A program made the position numbers and the translations under genes. Below, piece by piece: positions 24,901 through 33,210 of a stretch of DNA of 39,630 bases. The notes beneath the pieces are model-generated. The model worked only from the letters and a program-made list of their open reading frames with translations, was not told the DNA's origin and searched no databases. How positions within the stretch are numbered: position 1 is the stretch's first letter; the number at the start of each line of letters is the position of its first letter. The DNA lies in IMG/VR virus record IMGVR_UViG_3300017971_000486, positions 1-39,630 of that record; one strand, 5' to 3'. Source of the DNA: a virus.

Positions 24901-27900
24901 TGACCGGATGTATCTGGTCAGATACCACCCCGTAGCAGGTAAGGCCACATTAGATCCAACCGAAGAAGAATACACCAACATCAAGGGCGAGGAAAAAAAG
25001 ACAAGAGTAGGTTCTGAAGCTCCTCACATGTACCACTATTACATGGAGGGCGGAGCCGAGGAACTCCAGGTTAAAGCCTTGCCCATTAAGTATAGATCTC
25101 TGGTACCGAAGAGCAAACTTTACGATGTAATCAAAGATCCGCTTGACCTGAAAAGCAAGGCCAAACCAAAAGGTATGGTCACAATAGATATAAACCTGGC
25201 CGAAAAAATGATGAAGGAGGCCGGGTACTGGGGCTACCACATACCAAAGAGCCGATGGCCCTCAACCGTAAGGATCTTCCAGAAACTTCCATCTCATGAG
25301 ATCGCAAAGCGTGAGCCCATAACCGTCAAGTCATACAAGGACGGAGTGGAGGGGTACGAGGATGTCAAGAGAAACATACTAATTTCAGACAAGAAGGAAA
25401 TCACCAAGGGAAGCGGTAAAGGTCGAACCCTCTTGGTTCAGATAAGCTCTAAGACCATGTCCGATTCTGTGTCTGACGAGTACTTTGACAAACTTTACTC
25501 ACAGAGAGAAGGATATTACAGACCCGAGGATTTTTGGGAAGTCCCCGTATGGATAGGGGAAGCCGCACACGTTTTTCCCAACTCTGATGCCTACGTTGTT
25601 CGTGGAGTAAGCGAAGCTGTAGATCTAATGAATTTTACTGAGTATGACACTGTCATGTTCAGTGCCATGGATACCAACAAGGAAATTATTAAGGATATAG
25701 CCGAGCGCTACGGAGGTAAGGTCGTTGTTGGTGGATACATAGATCCTACATTCTTTAAGGGCTTAAAGAATGTAAAGTTTTACGACTCCATGGATAAGGC
25801 AGCCAAGGGTGAGGGAGTGAAGTATTCCCGTGGCATCAACTACCACCACTTCAAGGGAACCAAGACTGTACCACGTCTATGCCTGTCAACCGGATGTCTT
25901 CACAAGTGCGCTTTTTGTGTAGTGAAGAAGAAAGTAATGGCACAGCCCACCAAGTTTATTGATCAACAACTTGAGGCAATTAAGGATCTAGACTTCGAGC
26001 TTGTGTACCTCGACGACAAGACCTTCGGACAGGCATCGAACTATAAGTACTTGTCAGAAGTAAACAAGAGAATCAAAAAGTTTAATCCGAAGTTCAAAGG
26101 CTTCGTCATACAAACCACGGCTCCACAGTTTATGAAACTTGACGATGGGTTCATCCAGGAGTCCGGGATAAGGTATGTCGAGCTTGGTGTGGAATCATAC
26201 AATGATGAGATCCTCAAAAGGGTCAAGAAGCCCCACAATACAAAGCTCTTGGACAGAGCTGTCAACAAAATAAGAAAGAACAACCTCCAATTCATACCTA
26301 ATATTCTCGTTGGCCTAGCCGGGAAGGACGCTAATGGCAAGATATGGTCTGAGACTCAGCAGAGTTACGCTAGAACTATGTCCTTCCTAAGAATAAACAG
26401 GAATATTATATCGCACATTAACGTTTACAACCTTGCCCTATATGAGGGAACAGAACTTGCAGCTCAACTGGAGGTTAAAAGCGAAATAGACCTGGACGAA
26501 AATCAGGTCACGAGATCCTACCACCTAGATCCTGAGATCCACGAACAATTCTATCATAATGTGATGGAATTTGCTTCTGAACGGCTAGACCTCGGGAAGA
26601 AACAGGTAAGGACAAAACAGGTCGGACGCAAGGTCGACACCAAGACAGACTCAAAATACTACGACATACTCAGACAAACGTTTCCGGAAGCCGAGATAGG
26701 ATCTTACAGCTTCGCCTCGGATTCATACTTTCTTACCTTGCCAAACGGAGCAAGGATAGAGGTGGTTATGGGATCTCTCCCGGAGGATACCAAGGTAGAG
26801 AATTTCAAAATTCATCACAATCTTGAGGGAATGAAGCAACCGGAGGTTGTGGGCCTTTGGAAGGTGTCTACGGATGCATCCATAACTGGTGAGGGGGTAA
26901 TATACCTGGCTCACCCATCAAAATTCTATGCCAACCATGAATCGTTCCATGCGGCAGTTTCAATGGTTCTTACCGTGCCGGAAATTAAATATTTACGAGA
27001 GAGGTTTAAGGGTGGGAAGCACCCCAATCCCGAAGAGAATGCAGCTGACGCTTACGCAGAATTCTCCGAGAAAATATCTGCTAATCCGATATTTAGAAAA
27101 ATCCAGCTGTGGGCCCGGAGACTTATGCAAGCCCTAGGCTTCAGCGATCACCCCAAGGTTTTTTACGACATAGCTTCCGGCAAAGTGTGGAAAAGACCCC
27201 TAGGGAAGCCTTCCGGAAAGGGTAGGGTTTATGATGCTATTGCCGGAATGGAGCGGCATTTACCCAAATACAAGAAGGGAACTGTACGGTATTACGATAA
27301 AGAAGCTGGGAAGTGGATAGAAGAGGACATAAAGAAAGCAACCGAAAAGGCCAAGAGAAAAGCCCTGGACGATGACTTTGAGAGAATAAGCATCACAGGG
27401 GCAATCCGCTTCGCAGAGGGGGTTAAGGGTGCCAACTGGACATCGCTCATGGCCCAAGAAATCAGAGAGGCTTACGGACTCAAAGCTATCCCGAAGGGGC
27501 TACTGAAAAGAGTAAGGAAAAAATCCCAGGAGATATTTAAACTGAGAACCGAGGAGACGCTTGAGGGTAGACTCCCAACCATGGAAGAGATTTTGTCAAT
27601 AGAGGAGCGTGGAGCAAAAGAGGGTGGCCTAGTTTGGTATGACGTGAGAGACGGCCTCAGTGCCCTAACCACCGATGACAGTGGAGAAGTAGTGGCCAAG
27701 TCAGCCAAGACGGAGTTGGAAGAATACTTCGGGGAAGATGCGGAAGATATGGCTCTTCTCATAGCCCACCTAAGTTCCTCAATGAACGTGGTTGACAACG
27801 TAAAGAAAGCTATCGACGTTTACGTTAGGCTGAAAACTGGCCAACCAATAACTGGCACACATGCCGTGCAAGACTGGAGTATCTATTCGGCCATAGAGTC

Positions 27901-30900
27901 TGGAATCACCACGGGTGATAAGAGAGTGCCATTCCTGGAGGCAATCCTCGGAAATGCAGATGCGGTGGTTATCGACAGGTGGATGGGTAGGGTATTCAAC
28001 TTTGCCAAATATGATCCCAAAACCAAAAAGCTGACACCTATAGACAACCCAACTACAAACCAAAGAAAGATGATCAGGCAGTGGATCGAAATGGGAGCCA
28101 AGAGGTATGGAGTATCGAATAGAGCATACCAGGCCCTACTCTGGGCCGGAAAGAAAGCCCTGGACGAGGAGGCCAAGGGCAGACCAACCGGAACCTTAGA
28201 TCCGCTGTACAAAGTAATTAACGATCATGTCAAAAAAGCCTCTATACCAGTCAAGGAGATCCCAAAGGGTGAGGCGGATAGGTATGCAATCCTCCCAGGT
28301 GATCCGTCCAGGGCAGTGGGCTCACCGCTACAAGCGATTGACCAGCAGACATTATTTGCCAGCGTAGCTGATCAACGCACACCCGAGATGACCATAGACG
28401 ATGTTTTTGGTGAAATGCCTACTAATTTCAGAAAGAAAGTGAAGGGCACCCTGGCCAAGGCTAGAAAATGGAGGAAGTACTTAGTAGATAAGTACGATCC
28501 GATTAAGGAGCGACTGGGTGAAAATGCTTATAAGATGTTTAGAATGCTCGCCGGATCTGACGCTTTGTTTCAGGCAGTGATGGAGAAGGGCAAAATCACC
28601 ATAGATGACAACGGCAGAGTTGGAATAGATAGAGCGACTGGTGGGGCAGGTGAATTTTTCAAGAAACACGGTGACGACGCCAGGAACATGCTCTATTGGG
28701 CCGCACTCAAACGTGCCGAGAGGTTAGGGAAGAGCTACAAGTATAAGAAAGTTAGGGAGTATTCTCGTAACTCTGTAGACCTGGCCCAGCGATACATAGA
28801 CAACCACCCCGACGAACATCTTAAGATGAGGGTCACAGATAACAAGATAATCATCGAGAGAGGTCGGCCACGTGAGCAGTGGTTAGTGGGTGAAAGACGT
28901 GCGGCAGTAGAAAAACATCTTCGGGAAACCGGGAAACCGGACGAATTCTACCAAGGACTTTATGATGAATTTGTCAAGTTTCATACGGGCATACTAGACC
29001 TTGCTGAGGCCATGGGGCTCATAAGCAAAAAGCAAAGAGATACCTGGCTTTCAGATATATACGTTCCGTTCCACCGAATCTTCCAAACGGCAGAGGGGGA
29101 TGAGGACTCCAAACACCCCTACTCAACTGATGTTATAGGATCTAAGCTCAAGGATCTTTATGGAGCAAAGATGAAGCTCGGTGATCCGATAGAAAACGTG
29201 GTAGCCAACTGGTCTTACTTAATTAAGGAGTCACTGCGGAATGCAGCTACAGCCAACGCTTTTGATGCTGCTAGGTCTATTCAAGCAGAGCAGGGTGGAG
29301 ATCCGATAGTGACAGATGCTGACAAGGCCGGATTTGACACCATATCTTACATGGATAAGGGTAACCGCAAGTTCGTAAGGCTTCATGATTTTGAGCTTTT
29401 CCAGACTATTAGAAATGTCAACCAAAATGCTGTACCACGGTGGATGAGATCCATATTCGGTAGACCGAAACGGTGGTTGACCTACGGTATCACCAGAAGC
29501 CCAGCGTTTGTTTTGGCTAACTCCACACGTGACACACTGGCAAGTTGGGTATTAACTAAAAACTTTATTCCAGTGATAGACTCGATCCGTGGTGCCTTTC
29601 ATATCATGACCAACTCAGATGAGTACGTTAATGCCATGGCAGCCGGGGCCCTCTTCGGTGGAAGTTACATGAGGGCAGAAGACCCACAGTCACTCCAGAA
29701 GATGGCCAGAAGAATGGTGCCCAAAAAGGGTAAGGGTGTAGTCCTAGATACACTCAAATCTGCCTGGGAGTTCTATGAGAAGTTCATTGACGCCTCAGAA
29801 AATGCTGCAAGGATGGGCATATTCCTAAAAAATATTAGATCAGGCCTTTCAGATTTTGATGCCGCATATGAAGCCAGAGACATTACAGACTTTTCTAACC
29901 ATGGTGCTTCGGTGCCGCTACAGTACCTTCTCGCAACAGTCCCATTCCTCGGCGCCAGGGCTCAGGGTAACTACAAGTTCTATCGTGGGCTTAAGGAAAA
30001 TCCACTCGGCTTTGCGGCTAAGGGCAGCCTCCTTGCCCTCGCATCGCTCGGGCTTTGGGCGCTATACGCCGACGATGATCGATATAAGGAGCTTGAGGAC
30101 TGGGATAAGTGGACATACTACCATTTCTGGGCAGGGGACAAGCACTACAAGATACCCAAACCATTCGAGGTTGGTGTTGTATTCTCGTCAGCAGTCGAAA
30201 CCGCAGCTAATCTGATCACCAACAAGGAGGAGAAGGAGTTTCTTAAGAGATTCATCTTCCACTCCATGAATCAGACTTTTGCTATCGACATGCCCCAACT
30301 GATAAAACCAGCCGTGGAGCAGTGGGCTAACAAGTCATTCTTCACAGGTAGGCCAATAGAAAGCTATAGGCTCCAGGGGTTGAAGAGAAGCGAGAGATAC
30401 TATTCTAACACCTCAGAGCTTATGAGGGTTCTCGGGAAACAGCTCAACCTATCTCCAACAAGAATGGAGGAGCTGGTTAATGGATACTTCGGTACCCTCG
30501 GTGCAGGACTGCTTACAATGGCAGATCAGGGAACCAGGTGGTTCGCAGACTTCCCGGAAAGGCCGAGGCCTAGAACCGACGACTATCCTCTCGTGGGCAG
30601 GTTCTGGAAAGAAGGCCCGGCCAAAAACAACAAGTACGCCACCCGCTTCTATGACATGGTTGAAGAGAGCGAAAAGCTGGTAAAGACAGTGAAACATTAC
30701 ATGGAGCTGGGCGACATGGCCGAGGCCAGGAGGCTGATGAAGGAAGATGTTACAGCCTACGCATATAACAAACATTTAACATCTATCCGGAGGCAACTCT
30801 CTGACATCAGAAAGGTTATGAGGCAGATCGAGAACAGTAGAAAATACACCTCGGACGAGAAAAGGGAGAAGTTGGATAGGTATTACAGACTAAGGAACAA

Positions 30901-30949
30901 GCTTGTGAAAAACGCTTATGACATATACACAAGGGCAAGAAAAGGATAG
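21983..30949 (+). CDS. Giant polyvalent virion-type protein with radical SAM and HExxH domains, 2988 aa
   Basis: A single uninterrupted frame making up over a fifth of the window. In order: twin short motifs IWDTLEPID (6-14) and LWDELEPID (~24-32); a hydrophobic, helix-rich part (~115-330) with a membrane-like stretch at ~189-212; a winged-helix-like stretch (~538-582); a Lys/Glu-rich linker (~669-860) interrupted by a small beta-barrel-like piece (~729-785); a radical SAM domain (~1190-1560) with CLHKCAFC (C1305, C1309, C1312); an HESFH metallopeptidase-like site (1652-1656); a helical domain with VVIDRWMGR (~1995); and a long C-terminal region (~2290-2988) like phage large-polyvalent-protein domain LPD38, with a second membrane-like stretch at ~2680-2696. 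Such proteins are packaged and injected with DNA. The order and combination are seen directly; injection is inferred. Confidence 0.85.
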   Translation: MATKSIWDTLEPIDVEEEDYKKSLWDELEPIDLPEEIGRKLIHTPPLPSPPATPESAPQAPPRPRMPLFRPEAEPVAQKLGLSPTENEFGLAEADTDETFVKRYTDLLWQGAKSVPAAMLGGLEQIAHIVGKGEVLETPGVGGSLAEIGPELEEALHEGAEWEGFKPPEGWQPPQNIFEGAVFNLPQMAGQVGSWIVAGPAAAGMYMFSQIAGQQYHDLVNQGVDKDLATAMSLANAGVQMPLEHIGLGKLLKPWMPTQGIAKVLSQWGKRAGTEGLTEWLQKFPEEITYHIATHPGDESSKMLMDIIKQVPEWAWEGARWDAPIGALLGGFFSAPGAMYAVKNEVNQKRKDQVITGLIDQIEEEIKNNPQLALSHPEAFMKLEKDLALPPGQGFVLAAQYSNWSPELAQKLIDEKEKLPPPPDRKLLPPGEERKQLPRGEKEPVDFSVYSPEVAEFLRWVHKPGNFPIEEQRTDPSKRQLLPEPELGPEFVMEEAEGPEAAARAVEAALEMGSREAIEQATREYEKAQGRFDRTGAVVRNILREKPGATIGEIYREARSRGADINRQDLAKMVNSIREPSKAKATATQKLVGKDPKGIRSELEGTIEKDGFNEMQDKYNPAKVGGVLFQDLKTQGLTNGEARAQVEEQIAQYTEQYNSVVQDELTRRETEKLKKEEAEKEAKKVTKEEGATEVPTEKKEVTEKKEKEQKGKEKPKKETKGKKKGVKTQYRGQIFPTGTRVLLDGDPGVVIEPPEDASEIYTKNARYVRLDDDGEAYPAGLDELELEGVEDLPPPRTEEEIEESKRRVIDEVTKELAEEKTEETITEEKKREPEVVTKKKGERKPKKKEKPKVKPEDRDMIRSNIMELRNHPFREQGLNSPQRIWKDFHKRLHKYLKAWAPEHTYLADHFESFMYQDKRDMAINVAEEGMSTLHDAAGKMGLEIEAAEMAEKIALEPVLDEGFVPYENSIPEDDRMYLVRYHPVAGKATLDPTEEEYTNIKGEEKKTRVGSEAPHMYHYYMEGGAEELQVKALPIKYRSLVPKSKLYDVIKDPLDLKSKAKPKGMVTIDINLAEKMMKEAGYWGYHIPKSRWPSTVRIFQKLPSHEIAKREPITVKSYKDGVEGYEDVKRNILISDKKEITKGSGKGRTLLVQISSKTMSDSVSDEYFDKLYSQREGYYRPEDFWEVPVWIGEAAHVFPNSDAYVVRGVSEAVDLMNFTEYDTVMFSAMDTNKEIIKDIAERYGGKVVVGGYIDPTFFKGLKNVKFYDSMDKAAKGEGVKYSRGINYHHFKGTKTVPRLCLSTGCLHKCAFCVVKKKVMAQPTKFIDQQLEAIKDLDFELVYLDDKTFGQASNYKYLSEVNKRIKKFNPKFKGFVIQTTAPQFMKLDDGFIQESGIRYVELGVESYNDEILKRVKKPHNTKLLDRAVNKIRKNNLQFIPNILVGLAGKDANGKIWSETQQSYARTMSFLRINRNIISHINVYNLALYEGTELAAQLEVKSEIDLDENQVTRSYHLDPEIHEQFYHNVMEFASERLDLGKKQVRTKQVGRKVDTKTDSKYYDILRQTFPEAEIGSYSFASDSYFLTLPNGARIEVVMGSLPEDTKVENFKIHHNLEGMKQPEVVGLWKVSTDASITGEGVIYLAHPSKFYANHESFHAAVSMVLTVPEIKYLRERFKGGKHPNPEENAADAYAEFSEKISANPIFRKIQLWARRLMQALGFSDHPKVFYDIASGKVWKRPLGKPSGKGRVYDAIAGMERHLPKYKKGTVRYYDKEAGKWIEEDIKKATEKAKRKALDDDFERISITGAIRFAEGVKGANWTSLMAQEIREAYGLKAIPKGLLKRVRKKSQEIFKLRTEETLEGRLPTMEEILSIEERGAKEGGLVWYDVRDGLSALTTDDSGEVVAKSAKTELEEYFGEDAEDMALLIAHLSSSMNVVDNVKKAIDVYVRLKTGQPITGTHAVQDWSIYSAIESGITTGDKRVPFLEAILGNADAVVIDRWMGRVFNFAKYDPKTKKLTPIDNPTTNQRKMIRQWIEMGAKRYGVSNRAYQALLWAGKKALDEEAKGRPTGTLDPLYKVINDHVKKASIPVKEIPKGEADRYAILPGDPSRAVGSPLQAIDQQTLFASVADQRTPEMTIDDVFGEMPTNFRKKVKGTLAKARKWRKYLVDKYDPIKERLGENAYKMFRMLAGSDALFQAVMEKGKITIDDNGRVGIDRATGGAGEFFKKHGDDARNMLYWAALKRAERLGKSYKYKKVREYSRNSVDLAQRYIDNHPDEHLKMRVTDNKIIIERGRPREQWLVGERRAAVEKHLRETGKPDEFYQGLYDEFVKFHTGILDLAEAMGLISKKQRDTWLSDIYVPFHRIFQTAEGDEDSKHPYSTDVIGSKLKDLYGAKMKLGDPIENVVANWSYLIKESLRNAATANAFDAARSIQAEQGGDPIVTDADKAGFDTISYMDKGNRKFVRLHDFELFQTIRNVNQNAVPRWMRSIFGRPKRWLTYGITRSPAFVLANSTRDTLASWVLTKNFIPVIDSIRGAFHIMTNSDEYVNAMAAGALFGGSYMRAEDPQSLQKMARRMVPKKGKGVVLDTLKSAWEFYEKFIDASENAARMGIFLKNIRSGLSDFDAAYEARDITDFSNHGASVPLQYLLATVPFLGARAQGNYKFYRGLKENPLGFAAKGSLLALASLGLWALYADDDRYKELEDWDKWTYYHFWAGDKHYKIPKPFEVGVVFSSAVETAANLITNKEEKEFLKRFIFHSMNQTFAIDMPQLIKPAVEQWANKSFFTGRPIESYRLQGLKRSERYYSNTSELMRVLGKQLNLSPTRMEELVNGYFGTLGAGLLTMADQGTRWFADFPERPRPRTDDYPLVGRFWKEGPAKNNKYATRFYDMVEESEKLVKTVKHYMELGDMAEARRLMKEDVTAYAYNKHLTSIRRQLSDIRKVMRQIENSRKYTSDEKREKLDRYYRLRNKLVKNAYDIYTRARKG

Positions 30950-30978
30950 TTGACGGCATATCACATCAGTGATATAAT
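30950..30978 (+). promoter_or_regulatory. Sigma70 promoter for the lysis block
   Basis: TTGACG (30950-30955) and TATAAT (30973-30978) are separated by exactly 17 bases, one mismatch from full consensus. The -35 starts on the base after the stop codon of the giant gene. The predicted start is near 30985, just before AGGAG and the ATG at 30999. It is the clearest promoter in the window and would allow host-polymerase transcription of the lysis genes. Confidence 0.85.
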
Positions 30979-30998
30979 GGGAAGTAGGAGAGGTCGAG

Positions 30999-31280
30999 AT
31001 GAGTACATGCAACGACTGTGGAGCACATATAGTGATGCCCCATGACTGCAGACAGGAGGGCTCAATAGCCAAGCTCCTGACCAAGGTGGAAAGCATGGAG
31101 AAGGGTCAGGACGAAATGAAGTCAGACATTAAAGACCTAGTGTCCTGTATCAAGGGAAACGGGGACAGTAGGGGGATAATTGCACGTCTGGCTACCATTA
31201 AAACACATGTGAAGCTACAATGGGCAGCCCTGGCTGCACTGCTCGGTGCATGGGGAAGTAAACTTCTAAGTATCTGGTAG
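30999..31280 (+). CDS. Zn-knuckle/coiled-coil/membrane protein (XhlA-like lysis accessory)
   Basis: 93 residues, three parts. The N-terminus CNDCGAHIVMPHDC could bind zinc; the middle (~22-50) is a heptad-like helix; the C-terminal ~22 residues (LQWAALAALLGAWGSKLL) form one membrane span. Helix-plus-C-terminal-span proteins such as XhlA assist holins. It is the first gene after the strong promoter and precedes the M23 peptidase. The zinc knuckle is not part of the usual XhlA pattern. Confidence 0.6.
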   Translation: MSTCNDCGAHIVMPHDCRQEGSIAKLLTKVESMEKGQDEMKSDIKDLVSCIKGNGDSRGIIARLATIKTHVKLQWAALAALLGAWGSKLLSIW

Positions 31281-31289
31281 GAGGTGTTT

Positions 31290-31778
31290 ATGAGAATCGA
31301 AGTACCAGTTTTGCCATGCAAGGTGAGGTCTGACAATAGAGGCAACGGTAATTTCGGTGCATCAAGGGGCGTTAACCCAGACGGGAGCAGAGACTTTCAC
31401 GATGGTGTTGACCTGGAAGTGGAGCCAGGTCAAGCAGTGGTGGCCCCCTTCAATGCCTATGTAGAAAAAATAGAATACCCATACGCCTCAGACCTGTCCT
31501 GGAAAGGCGTCCAGATCTCGAACGATAGGGTTCGCTGCGAGATATGGTATATGGAGCCGAGGCTGAGCATTATAAAAACACATGTCGGGATCGGTCACAT
31601 TCTTGGCTATGCCCAAGACATTTCCCTGAAATACCCCCCAAATGAGCACGGAGCCATGACACCCCACATTCATGTGAGGGTAAGTCTGAAGCCGTTCACC
31701 TACCTAATAGACGGGAGATACCAACAAAAATCCGTCTTTGTAGATCCTTTAATTTTCTTTAACCTATCACAGGTGTGA
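31290..31778 (+). CDS. M23-type peptidase (endolysin)
   Basis: ATG 31290 is preferred over GTG 31284, which lies inside the AGGAGG site. The 162-residue protein shows the LytM/M23 zinc pattern: H37-x3-D41 in FHDGVDLEVEPGQAV, a later conserved H (GIGHILG), and H126-x-H128 (TPHIHVRV). These enzymes cut peptide bridges in peptidoglycan. There is no signal peptide, so export would rely on the holin encoded next. Together with the neighbouring membrane proteins it forms the lysis module. Confidence 0.82.
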   Translation: MRIEVPVLPCKVRSDNRGNGNFGASRGVNPDGSRDFHDGVDLEVEPGQAVVAPFNAYVEKIEYPYASDLSWKGVQISNDRVRCEIWYMEPRLSIIKTHVGIGHILGYAQDISLKYPPNEHGAMTPHIHVRVSLKPFTYLIDGRYQQKSVFVDPLIFFNLSQV

Positions 31779-31793
31779 TAAAAGGAGAAACTC

Positions 31794-32288
31794 GTGGGAA
31801 AGATACTAGACTTCTTCACTGGTAACACTGCGGCAGGAGTGGTCAAGGAAGGACTCGGAGCAGTTGGCTCGGGGATAAGCAACCTTCTTGACAGGTTTGT
31901 CCCGAGAAAGATGTCAGAGTCCGAGAAATTCCAGGCCACAAAGGAGATGTTCCGCCTAGAAGTCGAGCAAGGCAATCAGGAGATAGCTGACGTCAACAAG
32001 GCAAGAGAGATGTATATGACTGTCCTTAAGACTCAGAAGCTACCCTGGATAGCCAGGCTTCTCAATGGAACATTTACCCCGGTAGCTGGATTCACAGCAC
32101 TAGGCTATCTGGCTGACAAGTTCTGGGTGCAGTGGGCCTACAACATAGCCAATATTTTCGGAAAAACCTTCCAGTGGCAGTTCATCCAGAGAGATCCTGT
32201 CACCGATGCGGCCATGACCACCATTATACTCTTCTTTTTTGGCTACAGATACAAGAAGAAGAGAGAGGGGATAACAAATGTGGGATAG
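31794..32288 (+). CDS. Holin, three-helix GTA-type
   Basis: Starts at GTG 31794 after AAAGGAG. The 164-residue protein has an amphipathic N-terminus, a charged helix, and hydrophobic segments around residues 92-115 and 138-150, ending in a Lys/Arg tail. This is the pattern of the GTA_holin_3TM group. It would form membrane lesions that release or activate the M23 peptidase. It overlaps the next tiny membrane gene by 11 bases. Confidence 0.72.
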   Translation: MGKILDFFTGNTAAGVVKEGLGAVGSGISNLLDRFVPRKMSESEKFQATKEMFRLEVEQGNQEIADVNKAREMYMTVLKTQKLPWIARLLNGTFTPVAGFTALGYLADKFWVQWAYNIANIFGKTFQWQFIQRDPVTDAAMTTIILFFFGYRYKKKREGITNVG

Positions 32289-32445
32289 CTGGTGGGCTTA
32301 CGTTTTTCCGATTGTCATCATGGGAGAGATGTTTGCGTCCTCAATTATTCTGGCAATCGCTGGCAAGTGGGGCACCGCACTTTATTGGTTTTTTGGTGCA
32401 GCCATCTCATTTAGTGCCACTTTTCTAATACCAAAACTTGGGTAA
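32278..32445 (+). CDS. 55-aa two-span membrane protein, possible second holin
   Basis: ATG 32278 lies 11 bases inside the holin gene and opens 55 codons to TAA 32443-32445. Two hydrophobic stretches, residues ~8-28 and ~33-51, are joined by GKWG. A Trp-rich N-terminus (MWDSWWAYVF) precedes them. Its size, two spans and place after the holin fit a class II holin or holin regulator. The upstream RNA has GAGAGGGG as a possible ribosome binding site. Confidence 0.65.
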   Translation: MWDSWWAYVFPIVIMGEMFASSIILAIAGKWGTALYWFFGAAISFSATFLIPKLG

Positions 32446-32454
32446 GGAGCGCAC

Positions 32455-33210
32455 ATGAAAATTAAGACAGACACCATTGCTGTTGGTTTACCCGATATGC
32501 ATTTAGACCCTTTTGACACCGAGCTTCACCCGGCCTACCGGGTGGCTAGAGAATACGTTCTTGACATTAAGCCTGACATCTTGGTCTTCATGGGAGACTC
32601 AGGTGAGTTTGCTTCATTGAGCAACTGGAACAAAAAGAAGCCAAAGATTGCCGAAGGAAGACGCTACAAGGATGACTATGAATCAGTAAAGGAAGAGCTT
32701 TACCTATACAGGTATGCCCTTCCAGATACCGAGATGATCTACATCATAGGCAACCACGAGAAACGGGCTGAATGGTATGTTGAGAAAAATCCTGCAATGG
32801 CGGACCACATCGACATCATCAACGATCTCCACCTTGAAGAGCTGGAGATGACAGTTGTCCCCTTTGGCGAAGCTTACCAGATAGGTCAGCTCTGGTGGGC
32901 TCATGGGTGGTTCTACAATAAATACCATGCCAACAAAACCCTTCACGAGTTTGGTGACAACATCCTCTATTGTCACGTCCACAGCTTCCAGCAAGACACC
33001 AGGAATGTTCACTTCGCCAGAAAAGAACAAATAGCTCAATGTGTAGGATGCCTTACCCATCGATACCCAGACTGGAAGGGGCAGAAGCCTACCAGGTTCC
33101 AGAATGGCCACGTCACGGTTGAATATAATCACTATGGTGAATTCCAGCTTTACCCGCACATTATTATCAACGGAGGGTTCTCTTACGGAGGGTTCACCTG
33201 GAGGGCGTAA
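32455..33210 (+). CDS. Calcineurin-like metallophosphoesterase
   Basis: 251 residues with the family's metal ligands in order: D14-x-H16 (PDMH), D48 (FMGDSGE), N100-H101 (GNHE), H near 151 (WAHGW) and H174-x-H176 (CHVHS). The usual second Asp after GD is replaced by a Glu-containing stretch. Phage members act on nucleic acids, nucleotides or cyclic nucleotides; the substrate here is unknown. It starts after AAGGAG and its stop overlaps the next ATG (TAATG), so both are translated together. Confidence 0.85.
   Translation: MKIKTDTIAVGLPDMHLDPFDTELHPAYRVAREYVLDIKPDILVFMGDSGEFASLSNWNKKKPKIAEGRRYKDDYESVKEELYLYRYALPDTEMIYIIGNHEKRAEWYVEKNPAMADHIDIINDLHLEELEMTVVPFGEAYQIGQLWWAHGWFYNKYHANKTLHEFGDNILYCHVHSFQQDTRNVHFARKEQIAQCVGCLTHRYPDWKGQKPTRFQNGHVTVEYNHYGEFQLYPHIIINGGFSYGGFTWRA

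Noticed and set aside
32132-32428. 98-codon + strand frame over the holin end and the 55-aa gene
   Set aside because: Competes with two better frames; the 55-codon frame has a clean two-span membrane pattern and normal overlap, while this one has no pattern.
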